Shown here one piece after another: positions 1-9,068 of a stretch of 64,000 bases of DNA. The notes beneath the pieces are model-generated. The model was not told the origin of the DNA and did no database searches. It saw only the letters and a list, made by a program, of their open reading frames with translations. This DNA is from Asparagus officinalis. Its lineage: Eukaryota > Streptophyta > Magnoliopsida > Asparagales > Asparagaceae. The position numbers and the translations under genes are program-made. Where the stretch lies: the NCBI RefSeq assembly GCF_001876935.1, contig NC_033803.1, forward strand, positions 54,750,068 through 54,814,067, read 5' to 3'. Numbering within the stretch: the first letter of the stretch is position 1; each line of letters begins with the position of its first letter.

Positions 1-1406
1 GTGACAGGATAATATATTCAAGTTGCTCACCGCACAGAGAGAAAACATCGTCGACATGAATTCAACCCTGACAAGCAAAAGAGGATTTATCAGATGCAAC
101 CAAAAAAATGATTCTAATGCAAAAGAAAGGGTTCTACGTGTTCTCGCAATATTTACGAGATGCGCACTTGTTTTTAGAGTTTCTGAGACTGTTAAAACTA
201 TCTCGCATAACCAAGACAGCATATACTGTCTCAAAAATTACAAGACAGTGCGCCTTGCCTCGTGAAACTTCGAAACAATGTAAAACTCATTTCTTTGCCT
301 TTAAATGTGTTTTGGCAAAGAAAAGCACATATATTAAGCATTTACCTCGCAAAGGAGGATACTAGGTCTTCCCGAATGCCTCACAAAGGAGAACAAATGA
401 GGCGACCTATTCACAATTTCAACTTTTAAATCGACAAAAGTGGTAAAAAGCTCACGTCTATAAGATGTAGTAGCGGGATCCTCTCTCTTTGCTGGTTGAG
501 AAGCTGATCTACTCCTCAGAATGTGTGATCTCTTGGGAGACATTAACAAAAGAGGATCTTGACGGATAAACCTACAAGAAAAGTTAGGGTTTCGTGTAAA
601 ATTTCAAACACGAGAGATTAAAACAATCCAAAACTCATGACCAAGCACCCTTGGGTTTGGGTATCATCCAAAATCAAGAGGAGATAAGTTTTAGGTGAAG
701 GAAAATACAAGGGAAGAGATTATACCTCGAAGAAAAGCTAGGGTTTGAGGAAAAATTACAATGGAGAGCTTGAAAGTTCACGAACACGGGGGAGTCAACT
801 TCAGTTCCTGTCAAGAACAAGAGGAAAATGAGACCTAAGCATATTTTACATGAGAGGAAGGAGATGAAACCCGAGAAGAGAACTCAAAACCCTAGACAAC
901 ACTTACCTTTTTCGACCGAATTTGAAGAGATGAAATGGGGGAGGATTAGAGAACCTCTTTATACGGTTTGAAGAGAAAATTCGAAGGGAAGAGAAGTGGG
1001 GAAAGTTAGAAGAACTTGCCGAAAGCCCAGGTTTTAAAACCCTGAAACCAACTGTCTCGAGCATGAGCGAGACAGTCAAAACTATCCCGCCATGCGAGAC
1101 AGGTTGAGATGTCTCACATGCATGAGACAGGTTGAGCTTTCTCACATGCGCGAGATAGTTCGGGCTATTTCGCACGAAGGTCTCATCCGACTTGTATTTC
1201 AAGCGTATTTTCACGTCATTCTAGACCTATTTCGGATACTTATTTCCACTCTAATGAGTATATGAGTATAAACTACTTCTCCTTGAACCTCTGACATGTA
1301 TATGAGGTTAAACTTTTCATTAACACTCCTAGAAGTATATAAGTATAAACTACTCCTCCACGCTCTAATGCCTTAAGAGCTTAAACTGTGTAGACTCTAG
1401 TTACAT
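1..1406 (+). repeat. Left part of the 3' non-coding region of old Tat element E
   Basis: There is no credible gene here; the short open frames have no recognisable motif. The right end (about 1215-1411) matches, in order, the pre-LTR region of element C at about 25570-25770: the steps 'agtatatgagtataaac', 'gaggttaaac' and 'taatgccttaagagc' recur in both. The sequence resumes at 9064 after the insertion of element A and runs into an LTR at 9578. So this is the 3' untranslated region of a plus-strand Tat-type retrotransposon whose coding part lies left of the window. The 1-900 portion is only loosely similar to 24600-25400. Confidence 0.7.
1053..1160. repeat. Cluster of TGTCTC/GAGACA inverted repeats
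   Basis: At least three short palindromes stand in a row. TGTCTC-N10-GAGACA is at 1053-1074 and TGTCTC-N8-GAGACA at 1110-1129; a degenerate one follows near 1138-1157. The same type of palindrome occurs in the U3 of elements C, E and I. TGTCTC is the classical auxin response element; a function here is inference. Confidence 0.6.
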
Positions 1407-1411
1407 ATAAG
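1407..1411. repeat. Target site duplication (left copy) of element A
   Basis: The five bases ATAAG flank element A on the left and are repeated exactly at 9064-9068. A 5-bp duplication is what Ty3/gypsy integrases leave. Confidence 0.9.
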
Positions 1412-1689
1412 TGTTCGCGGGGAAAATCGTTGCTTTCTTTGTTATTGATTCCATTGTCATCTTGAGTTACAACTTTTTGAGTTACAAAAGATCCGGTCTT
1501 TTTATAAGATCCGGTTACAATGAAAATCGAAAAAAAATAAACAAAGATTACAATTTGTTTCCTTTTGTGTCGAACGAATCGCGAGCTCCTGTTTTGCGGT
1601 CGCTCGCTTTGTGGGTTCTTTGCCTGCGCCGGGGTTGTTTGCCGTGGACCACCGTGCGATCTAGATCCGGTCGGATCTACGCAGTACAA

Positions 1690-1755
1690 CGGGTATTATT
1701 TCACCAAGGAAATAATAGCCGGGGAGGATTGTTTCACCAAGGAAACAATCGTCCA
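1690..1755 (-). other. Paired stem-loops in the LTR of element A
   Basis: Two neighbouring perfect hairpins share the loop region CACCAAGG. One has stem ATTATTT/AAATAAT and the other GATTGTTT/AAACAATC. The homologous stretch in the 5' LTR (about 7988-8050) keeps them in mutated form. They lie between the TATA box and the LTR 3' end, so they would be in the transcript (inference). Confidence 0.55.
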
Positions 1756-1989
1756 AGTCTCGGGATCTAAGACCAAGCTTAGATCCGGAGTGTAGCAACG
1801 TAGATCTGAGATCCGGTCCTCTCGAACTCCTGCCTTATTTGGCGTTGATGATCGTCGAGCACCAGATCTGGATGTGCAAGTCCTCGAAGTCCCAAAGCTT
1901 GAATCTTGTTAAGTTCTGAGTCTTGAGTTCAGCAGGGCTTCGCCTCTCTCCAAAATTTCCAACCCTCTCAAATGAACAAGGGGGTGGCC

Positions 1990-1997
1990 TATTTATA
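1990..1997 (-). promoter_or_regulatory. TATA box in the 3' LTR of element A
   Basis: On the minus strand this reads TATAAATA, as in the LTRs of C, E and I, and it lies on the transcript side of the palindrome block. The 5' LTR counterpart near 8290-8296 is degenerate (TATAATA). Confidence 0.55.
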
Positions 1998-2129
1998 GGC
2001 TACCCTCACTGTGCCTTGGGCACAGTGTGGCCGGCCACCTAGGTGTTTGTCGTTTTGCCTCTTTGTGCCCGTTTTCCGGTTCTGCGGTTGATTGGTTCGG
2101 ATTCGATTTGTTGACCTGATTTGGCCTTG

Positions 2130-2230
2130 GCCGAGCCACCCCGAGGTGGCTCGGCCACCGAGCCACCTCAGGGTGGCTCGGCTAAGGCCGAGCCACCTTG
2201 AGGTGGCTCGGCTTTTGGCCGAGCCCCCGC
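2130..2230. repeat. GC-rich palindromic block GGTGGCTCGGC (short version)
   Basis: Overlapping direct and inverted copies of GGTGGCTCGGC / GCCGAGCCACC form several stems within 100 bp of the U3. The block is expanded to about 380 bp in the other LTR of the same element (8335-8720). Confidence 0.8.
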
Positions 2231-2566
2231 GGGTGTTTGTCGTTTTGCGTTGTCTCTTTTGTCCGTGTTTCGGTTGACCTGAGACTCTGATTTGATGATC
2301 TGATTTGGCAGTAAATTGGATTCCTGATTTGGCAGTAAATCCGCTTCTGAGTTCGAGTCCGAAATTGATCTTGATTCGATCGTGATTCGTCCGAGTATGC
2401 CCTTGGTTGGATGACTCGTTGACTCTTCGAACACTTGGCTTGATCCCGCACGCGAATGGACGTATTCCGTTGCTTGCGTGCGATTCGTCGATCTCGTCGC
2501 CTCGTTGGTTCGTCGGTTCGTGCCGAGCCGAGCTAAGGGACCTATAAGCAATTTTATATGCCTACA

Positions 2567-2583
2567 GATACCCCCTCCAAAGT
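2567..2583 (-). other. Polypurine tract of element A
   Basis: On the minus strand this reads CTTTGGAGGGGGTATC, directly before the LTR start TGTAGG. Nearly the same tract precedes the LTR of E (9560-9577) and, mutated, that of C (26362-26379). This would be the plus-strand DNA primer. Confidence 0.85.
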
Positions 2584-2859
2584 ATTTCAGTCTCGTTCTT
2601 TTATAGAAGAGTCTGGAATACTTTGGATATGATTGTCCCAACCTTCAGTCGGTGTAATGGGACTTTGGAATGACTTCCGTTCTTGATTCCTTCAATCTTC
2701 CAGGCTATTCGGTGCTTTGTCGAATGTCTGTAAGAGTTCCGGTGCTGCATTTATTGTCTGACCGTTGTCAGAATTTTAAACTTGAATATCCTTAAGAATA
2801 TTTATAAAAACATTCTCCAGGAACTTCTCAAACCAAAAATAGGGAATAGTTTATACTCA

Positions 2860-3030
2860 TATACCTTATTGGAGTGTTAAGAAGCAGTTTATACTCGTAT
2901 ACTTTTCGGAGTATTAAGAAGCAGTTTATACTCGTATACTTTTCGGAGTATTAAGCAGTTTATACTCGTATACTTTTCGGAGTATTTAAGAAGCAGTTTA
3001 TACTCGTATACTTTTCGGAGTATTAGTTCT
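2860..3030. repeat. Tandem repeat with TATACTCGTATAC core
   Basis: Four to five copies of a ~37-41 bp unit (core TTTATACTCGTATAC then TTTTCGGAGTATT) form an array. The same core returns at 4790-4862, and in the opposite orientation in H (38240-38460), E (about 1250-1370) and C (25590-25760). It marks the pre-LTR zone of these elements. Confidence 0.8.
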
Positions 3031-3036
3031 TTCATT

Positions 3037-3180
3037 GCAACGTATTAATAGGCGTTGACCTAGGGTCACGCGTTGTCCGGCGTTGACCTTAGGGTTTTGA
3101 TCGTCGTACGTTGAATTTTTTCTCGCAACGCGTTGACTGGCGTTAACCTAGGGTTACGCGTTGACCCCCAGCCTTCAACG
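3037..3180. repeat. GCGTTGACC repeat block
   Basis: About six scattered copies of GCGTTGAC(C) with CCTAGGGT spacers. The reverse-complement type (GTCAACGC, GTCAACAC) forms the block at 25780-26080 of element C in the matching position. Confidence 0.7.
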
Positions 3181-3189
3181 GGTTTGATT

Positions 3190-3790
3190 AGCCTTTACCG
3201 ACTACCGTTTGAGTCGGGCTAGCATGCGGATTGTCTAAATCCGTTCCGCATGTAACGTTGTGCTAAGAGAGTGAACGCTCTTAGACTTGATGCTACGACT
3301 TCGAATACGTAGACTTCGCCATTGTTATGGGAATAGGCTACCCAGTAACGTGTTTTAGACGCTGACTTATCCCTACTTAGGCTTCGGGATAAAATACCCC
3401 AGACTGGTATTCTGGTGTCTTTTTCAATCGGTAAAAGACTAAACCGGCGACGCGTGTTAGGCGTCGGCATATCCTTTCTTAGGATTCAGGATGAAATTCC
3501 CCACGCGTGTAAGGCATGGATTTTGGTGTTATTAATAACGACCTGCCACAATGTTAAATATGTGGACGGGTGTTCTTTTTTAACGGTTAAGAACTAACCG
3601 ACAGCGCATGTTAAGCGCAGACTTATCCTTGCTTAGGTTTCAGGATAGAATACCCCAGAATCGAACTCTGGTGTCTTTTTGTACGGAAAAAGACTAAACC
3701 GTCAGTGCGTGTTAGGCGCAGACTTATCCCTGCTTAGGATTCGGGATAAACTTCCTTGTACTCGTGAGGCACAGATTTTCGGAAGTTGAA
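3190..3790. repeat. ~100-150 bp tandem repeat with GTCTTTT/AAAAGAC hairpin
   Basis: Four to five diverged units, each with 'cttatcc...ttagg.ttcgggat', a GTCTTTTT...AAAAGAC stem-loop (for example near 3417-3440 and 3675-3695) and a 'gcgtgttaggcg' step. The mirror-image array is at 23095-24230 in element C. No coding potential. Confidence 0.75.
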
Positions 3791-4010
3791 AAAGGTGGTG
3801 TCTTTTCTTGGGGCAAAGACGAACCCGAAATGGGAGAGGAAGAATTTTATATTCTATCTCCCGACGATGAAAAGAAGAATTTTATATTCTATCTTCAGCT
3901 GGAAAGGAAACTCGAAGTGGGATCTCCACCCCCAGAATCCGGAAAGGTGAAACCAAGAGTGGGATCTCCACTCCGAGAATCGAAAAGATTCAGATAACCC
4001 TAACTGTCGG
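3791..4010. other. Non-coding spacer with GAATTTTATATTCTATCT repeats
   Basis: Two close copies of a GAATTTTATATTCTATCT motif and two copies of a GTGGGATCTCCAC-type motif. The equivalents are at about 22890-23070 of element C (GAATATAAAATTC). No gene seen. Confidence 0.6.
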
Positions 4011-4490
4011 AAGGTTTGATTACTGAACTAAAGATGAATTTCTCGTTTATCGAGAGTGAATTATGGTTTTGACCCTAACTGTAGGAAGGTTTGGCCAAAC
4101 AGGAGTTTGAGGTGACCCTAACTGTAGGAAGGTTTGATCACTCGATTTGAAAGTGGACCTCTCGTTCATTGGAGGAATCGAGAGGGGATTTTGACTGTGG
4201 TCCTAACTGTAAGAAGGTTTGACCAAGTGGGTGTTTTGAGACAATCCTAACTGTAGGAAGGTTTGATCGCTCAATTTGTGGACCTCTCGTTCATTGGGGG
4301 AATCGAGAGGGGATTTTGACTGTGGTCCTAACTGTAAGAAGGTTTGACCAAGTGGGTGTTTTGAGACAATCCTAACTGTAGGAAGGTTTGATCGCTCAAT
4401 TTGTGGACCTCTCGTTCATTGGGGGAATCGAGAGGGGATTTTGACTGTGGTCCTAACTGTAAGAAGGTTTGACCAATTGGGAACTTTACG
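4010..4490. repeat. CCTAACTGTAGGAAGGTTTGA array with a near-exact 125-bp tandem repeat
   Basis: The 20-base step 'cctaactgtaggaaggtttg' recurs about ten times. From about 4153 to 4490 the order becomes regular: 'gtggacctct' starts at 4153, 4278 and 4403, a 125-bp period, and the last two units are essentially identical. That points to recent local duplication. A diverged counterpart lies at 22440-22870 of C. Confidence 0.85.
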
Positions 4491-4870
4491 TCCAGACTCT
4501 AACAGAGAGAGTGTTGAGTGCACAGACACGGTGAGAATTTGAATGGGAGTTCTTATTCATTACATTGCTGTGGTTTTGGGAACTTCCCGTTACATAAATC
4601 GTCCACCCCCAGTTTCCTCTGCGGAACTGGTTCGGACATTATTATCAGTTACCTAACCGGGTTATCCTTAAGAATATTAGCTTAATATTTTCCAGGAACT
4701 TCCCGTCAAAAGTGGGGAAATAGTTTAGACTCATATACCTATTGGAGTATCGGGGAGTAGTTTAACCTCTTATACCGGTCGGAGGATTGAGAAACAGTTT
4801 ATACTCGTATACTCTTTGGAGTGTTGAGAAACAGTTTATACTCGTATACTCTTTGGAGTTTTATCGTTCT
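4491..4870. other. Non-coding link between repeat array and gag end, element A
   Basis: Contains 'gtatccttaagaatatt', 'ccaggaacttcc' and, at 4790-4862, two copies of the TATACTCGTATAC core. The same steps occur in H after its gag (38240-38530). No pol remnant is visible. Confidence 0.6.
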
Positions 4871-4878
4871 CAATCGGC

Positions 4879-6520
4879 TTACCTTAGCGTTATGACGCCG
4901 GCTTCAACCAAGGTCTGAATGCTATTCTTGAGAGCAAAGCAATCCTTGGTGGGATGAACGACCCTCCTGTGGTATGCACAGTACTTTGGGTCCGTAGTGT
5001 TGTCAGCTTCCTCCTGATTTGTGATAGGTGGTAGCTTGATCTTGTTACCTTCAAGGAGGGATTCGAAGATGGCTGGAACGTCTTCGTTCTTGAAAGAGTA
5101 CTCTTTTTGGAGTATCAGACCCGAAGTCTTTTGCTGCCTTCGAGATTGCTGTTGCGACGCTTGATTAGCACCATCAGCAGCTGTAGGTGCCTTGCCCTTA
5201 TTACGAGAGGCGAAGTTTGAATCCAGCAGATTAAACGTCGGTTGGTTCCTCTCGGCCTTTTTCCTTCTAAGGAATCGCTCAGCCTGCTCCCCTCGGACCT
5301 TCAGATCCTTCCAAGTGTCAAACAGTGCTGTCCCTATTGCTTCCAATACGTCTAAGGACAGATTATTATGGCAGGTCTGGAGAATGAATTCCTCGGTGAT
5401 CGGGTCCCGGCAATTCATCGCTTTGTTCCGGGAACCTCTTGACGAAGGTGTCGACTAACTCCCCGTCCTTCTGCTTCTCATCGAGCAATGATCCGATAGA
5501 TATCTCGGTGTCGTCGTCGAAGAAGTTAGCGAGGAATTTTGTCTCCATGTCGTCCCAGCTATTTACGCTTCCTGGCTTGAGGCGGCGATACCAATCGAAG
5601 GCGGCTCCGCGAAGAGTGCCGACGAATGACCGCACCATCAGAGGCTCATTGCCGGAAATAATACCCAGGTGCGATTTGAAATAAATCAAATGCTGAGTGG
5701 GGGAACCCTTTGGATTAAACTGAACTTCGCCGGATAGGGGATCGATTCCCACTCTCTTGGGTATGGACAAGGAATGCCCGTCTTCTTCGTCTCTTGAGCG
5801 GAGATCAATGTGTTGATTTTGCTCTCGAGATCTTTGATCTTCAAGTCTTCACTTGTATCTTCGTTGGCATCCTCGTTACCACCCCCTGTATTGACAGGAG
5901 GGTTATTGGCATTGTGAGCTCCATCCCTATCCGTGTGCTCTTCTTCCTGAACAACCTGATTACGGTGACTTGGTTCACCTTGTTGGTTCCTGAACGCCTG
6001 GATTTGTTGCTCATGCATCTCTCTCATAGTCTGCATGGCCATCTGCATCTCAAACTTGAAACTTTCTTTCTGTTTAGCCAAAGCGTCTTCAAGCATCTTG
6101 GCCATTTCTTCCGCGCTTATCATAAATGACTCGCGGGGTTGTCCTTCGCTGGACACTGTATTGTCCGATGCGACAGCAGAGCAGGAATCCGATTCTTCAT
6201 CTTCCGAAGGCAATCTTGTCCGAACCCTACCATAAGTTCCTCGTGCGATGGCTCCGGACTGCAGACGGGTTACACGCCGGGACGCTTCCAGAAACGATTT
6301 GAGATCAATCTGTGTCGATGTCTCTTTGCTGGTCATGTTGGCGGTGACCCTCGGAAATTCTCCGTCTTTAACCACCGTTCTTCTTTGCCGGAAACGCCTA
6401 TGCCTTGGTTTTGGCGTTTCGGTATTAAGCCTTTCGAACACTGAGATTCTCTCTGGGACTACCTTGATGCAGTTGCACTCAGACAGTACCGCCCGAATGA
6501 GCTTTGAACAAGGGCACTGA
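4879..6520 (-). pseudogene. gag: Gag (capsid and zinc knuckle) of element A, two frameshifts
   Basis: Gag is the structural protein that forms the particle and binds the element RNA. Reading from 6520 down: a conserved start region (CPCSKLIRAVL, ERISVFERL), a glutamine-rich coiled coil (about 6080-5960), the motif CPYPREWESIPYPAKF (about 5740), then the plant retrotransposon Gag domain with RSFVGTLRGAAFDWY, LKPGSVNSWDDME and FFDDDTE (5680-5500), and a knuckle YCAYHRRVVHPTKDC, that is C-x2-H-x4-H-x4-C (about 4990-4945). It ends in LVEAGVITLR-stop at 4879. Breaks in frame lie near 5700-5750 (NFTPFDG lost) and near 5420. Compared with C and I, everything after the knuckle is missing. The remaining frame is otherwise open, so the element decayed recently. 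Confidence 0.85.
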
Positions 6521-6524
6521 GTTT

Positions 6525-7745
6525 CTAGCCTTCGAGGACTCCTCTTTCTGGCTTTGCTCGTACCCCAGCACGATAGTACAGCTCGTCCGTTTGAAAGTCA
6601 GAGCAACCTATCGTGTGTTGGCACGATTTCTCAGGTATAACGTAATCATCATCAGATGATAACGTTTCCTTCTGAGGGAGAATTGCCTTCCTTGGACTTT
6701 CAAGAGTCACGCGCCTTGAGACATGCCTTTTTGGGCGTGAATTCTCAGCGGGCTCCTGAACTTCAATGCGCAAAGTAGTGCGCTTGGGGCGACCCCCAGC
6801 ATGTTGCGTTGTTTGGGGCTTTCGTAGTGGGTCCAAACGTTCTTGGATTGGAGCTTTGCTTCGCTCCTCGGGAAGTGGACCGAGGCGCTCCAAGACTGAC
6901 TTTCTCCTTCGGGAGGATTCTGCATGATCTCCCGGAGTAGCTATGGGAATTCTCGGCGGCTTAGCTTGGTTCGCCGGAGGTTGAACTTTGGTTGGAGGCT
7001 GCAAAGGTTGCTCCTTAGCCTGAATTGCCGCTTCAGACTTTGGCCTCCAAACTTTGCGAGTTGGTGGCGGCTTCTTGGCTACCTCTCTTTGCAACTTTCT
7101 ACGGGCTTCTTCGGCTTGAGCCCGTGCCTGCGCTGATAGTGCGCGGCGTTTGCGAATGCGTTCCTCCAGCGTTGAACGGTTCCGTTTGACACGGATCCAT
7201 TCGTTCGTTGGTGGCTTGGAGGAACCACCATTCATCTGTTGTTGAGGCTGTTTGCCTCTTCTGTTCTTCAGATCCGTGTTGTAGCGGATCCCGTCAACGG
7301 ACTCCATGGCCTTTGCGAATCGTTTCGCAAGGCGTTGACGTTGCCTTTGGCGGGCTCTCTTCGAGAGAGTCACCACGCCCCCTGCGGCAGAAGGGTTGGC
7401 CAGAGCAGATCTGACCTGGTTGGAAACTGGAGGAATCTCACCCGATGCGACTTTGGCATCAAACGGGGCGAGATCTTCGTTGGTGGCTTCGACTTCTTCA
7501 AACAAACGAGTTTTTCTCCTGGAGGAGAACTTGGACTTCTTGGACTTGCGGGGGGAGGTAGATCCGGACGAGGACACGTACTCCTCGAACTTGGCTTGGT
7601 CGAACTCATACTCGACCTCCTCCTCGACCGGGATCGAGATCCGCGGCTGCGACGCAACGATCTCGGCAGCGAGATCGTTGGCTCCCACTGTGGTCGCCAG
7701 ATTGTTCGCGGGGAAAACTGTTTTCTTCATTGAAATAATTGTCAT
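6525..7745 (-). CDS. Gag N-terminal extension of element A
   Basis: A 406-codon open frame, very basic (many K/R; RARQRQRQRLAKRFAKAM and similar runs). I know no enzymatic domain for it. The start ATG lies inside the LTR end (LTR ends at 7703) and the frame reads through the PBS as ATTVGANDLAAE, followed by the acidic motif EEEVEYEFDQAKFEEYVSS. C, G, H and I carry homologous pieces; in C and H this part joins gag in one frame, so it is most likely the N-terminus of one ~900-residue Gag. In A a one-base shift near 6525 separates the two. An alternative start is the second ATG at 7730. Its role is unknown; charge and position suggest nucleic-acid binding or particle assembly (inference). Confidence 0.75.
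   Translation of the reverse strand: MTIISMKKTVFPANNLATTVGANDLAAEIVASQPRISIPVEEEVEYEFDQAKFEEYVSSSGSTSPRKSKKSKFSSRRKTRLFEEVEATNEDLAPFDAKVASGEIPPVSNQVRSALANPSAAGGVVTLSKRARQRQRQRLAKRFAKAMESVDGIRYNTDLKNRRGKQPQQQMNGGSSKPPTNEWIRVKRNRSTLEERIRKRRALSAQARAQAEEARRKLQREVAKKPPPTRKVWRPKSEAAIQAKEQPLQPPTKVQPPANQAKPPRIPIATPGDHAESSRRRKSVLERLGPLPEERSKAPIQERLDPLRKPQTTQHAGGRPKRTTLRIEVQEPAENSRPKRHVSRRVTLESPRKAILPQKETLSSDDDYVIPEKSCQHTIGCSDFQTDELYYRAGVRAKPERGVLEG
7681..7699 (-). other. Primer binding site of element A (tRNA-Lys-like)
   Basis: On the minus strand this reads TGGCGACCACAGTGGGAGC, three bases after the LTR end. It agrees at most positions with the complement of the plant tRNA-Lys 3' end (TGGCGCCCACCGTGGGG, written from general knowledge). 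Confidence 0.75.
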
Positions 7746-9063
7746 CTTGAGTTACAACTTTTTGAGTTTACAAAAGATCCGTGCTTTTTACCTAAGATCG
7801 GTTACAATGAAAATCGAAAGCAAAATAAACAAAAGGATTACAATTGGTTTACCTTGTGTTCGACGATCGCGAGCTCCTGTATTTCGGCTCGCTCGCTTTG
7901 TGGTTCTTTGGGCCTGCGCCTGGCGGGTTGTTTGCCGTGACCACGCGCCGCATGCTAGCATCCGGTCGGATCTACGCAGTACAACGGGTATTATTCACCA
8001 GGAAATAATAGCCGGGGAGGACTTGTTTCACAGACAAGGAAACAATCGTCAAGTCTCGGATTAAAGTACCAAGCTTAGATCCGGCGTTAGTTGTAAGCAA
8101 CGTAGATCGTGATGATCCGGTCCCTCGAAACTCCTACCTTTATTGGCGGCGATGATCGTCGAGCACAAGATCGATTGCAATCCTCGAAGTCCCAGAAGCT
8201 TGAATCTTGTTAAGTTCTGAGTCTGAGTTCAGCCAGGGCTTTCGCCTCTCCAAAATTTCCAACCCCTTGAAATGAAGCAACCCTTGGGCTATTATAGGCC
8301 TCGTCACGTGTGCCGTGCCCGTGTGCACGTGTGCCTACCTCAAAGTGGCCGGCCACCTCAAGTGGCTCGGCTATCGCCGAGCCCACCAAGAGTGGTCGGC
8401 CGGCACCTTGGTGGCTCGGCCACCGAGCCACCTCTTGGTGCTCGGTGGGCCAGCCACCTTGAGTGCGCCGGCCACCAAGGGAGGTGGCTCGGTCTCCTCG
8501 AGCCACCAATTGGTGGCCTGTGAGTGGCCAAGCCACCTAGAGGTGCGCCTCGGCCTCCGAGCACATTTGGTGGGCCTCGAAGGTGGCCGAGCCACCCCAA
8601 GGTGGCTCGGCCACCGAGCCACCTAGGTGGCTCGGCCGAGCCACCACTTGGTGGCTCGGCCACCGAGCCACCTTGGTGGCTCGGTGAGCCGCCTCGGTGA
8701 CTTGGTTTCCGAGCCCCTCCGGGTGTTTGGTTTTCTGCTGTTTTCCACCTTTGGGTTCTGTCCGTGATTCGGTTGATCCAGACTCTGATTTGATTCCTGA
8801 TTTGGCAGTAAGTCGGATTCCTGATTTGGCAGTAAATCCACTTCTGAGTTCGAGTCCGAAACCGATCTTGATTCGATCGTGGTTCGTCCGAGTATGCTCT
8901 TGGTTGGATGACTCGTTGACTCTTCGAACACTTGGCTTGATCCCGCACGCGAATGGACGTATTCCGTTGCTTGCGTGCGATTAGTCAATCTCGTTGCCTC
9001 GTTGGTTTGTCGGTTTGTGCCGAGCTGAGCTAAGGGACCTATAAGCAATTTTATATGCCTACA
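7703..9063 (-). repeat. 5' LTR of element A
   Basis: Starts TGTAGGCATATAAAATTGC on the minus strand at 9063 and ends ...CGCGAACA at 7703. It matches 1412-2566 except for small indels and an expanded palindrome block. The flanking target duplication starts at 9064 and the PBS follows at 7699. The U3 would hold the promoter; its TATA box (near 8290-8296) is damaged. Confidence 0.88.
8335..8720. repeat. Expanded GGTGGCTCGGCC palindrome array in U3
   Basis: More than a dozen alternating copies of GGTGGCTCGGC and GCCGAGCCACC create many possible stems, far more GC-rich than the surroundings. The partner LTR has only about 100 bp of it. The short open frames here are by-products of the repeats. 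Confidence 0.85.
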
Positions 9064-9068
9064 ATAAG
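9064..9068. repeat. Target site duplication (right copy) of element A
   Basis: ATAAG, identical to 1407-1411. Confidence 0.9.

Larger units (their letters stand above)
1412..2566 (-). repeat. 3' LTR of element A
   Basis: On the minus strand it begins TGTAGGCATATAAAATTGC and ends ...CGCGAACA. It matches the other LTR at 7703-9063 over most of its length, but is 1155 bp against 1361 bp because the GGTGGCTCGGC palindrome block is shorter here. It lies next to a polypurine tract at 2567-2582 and to the target duplication at 1407-1411. Confidence 0.88.
1412..9063 (-). mobile_element. Element A: gag-only (non-autonomous) Tat-type LTR retrotransposon
   Basis: This is a complete 7.65 kb element on the minus strand. 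From 9063 downwards it has a 5' LTR (9063-7703), a PBS (7699-7681), a long gag frame (7745-4879), a 3' non-coding region full of tandem repeats (4870-2583), a polypurine tract and a 3' LTR (2566-1412). A perfect 5-bp duplication ATAAG flanks it. Protease, reverse transcriptase, RNase H and integrase are all absent: the frame stops just after the Gag zinc knuckle and runs straight into repeats. This architecture fits the known gag-only terminal-repeat retrotransposon type. It relies on other elements, such as C or I, for enzymes (inference). Few stops and an intact target duplication make it the youngest-looking element in the window, although the two LTRs differ by about 200 bp in their GC-rich palindrome blocks. 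Confidence 0.88.

Noticed and set aside
2168..2641. 157-codon minus-strand frame in the 3' LTR of A
   Set aside because: Overlaps U3, polypurine tract and palindromes; no domain. The similar peptide in the other LTR only reflects LTR identity.
3190..4490. Possible CRISPR-like regularly spaced repeats
   Set aside because: The repeats are diverged, lack unique spacers of fixed length, have no cas genes near them, and match tandem arrays in the 3' region of element C. This is eukaryotic retrotransposon DNA.
7239..7733. Long plus-strand frame of 164 codons overlapping the Gag extension of A, and another at 7396-8064 (222 codons)
   Set aside because: They lie antisense to the conserved, motif-bearing minus-strand frame and cross the LTR boundary. 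No family motif; GC-rich shadow frames.
8358..8948. Minus-strand 196-codon and related frames through the LTR palindrome block
   Set aside because: Composed of GGTGGCTCGGC repeats translated in several frames; they change with block length and are not conserved in the partner LTR.
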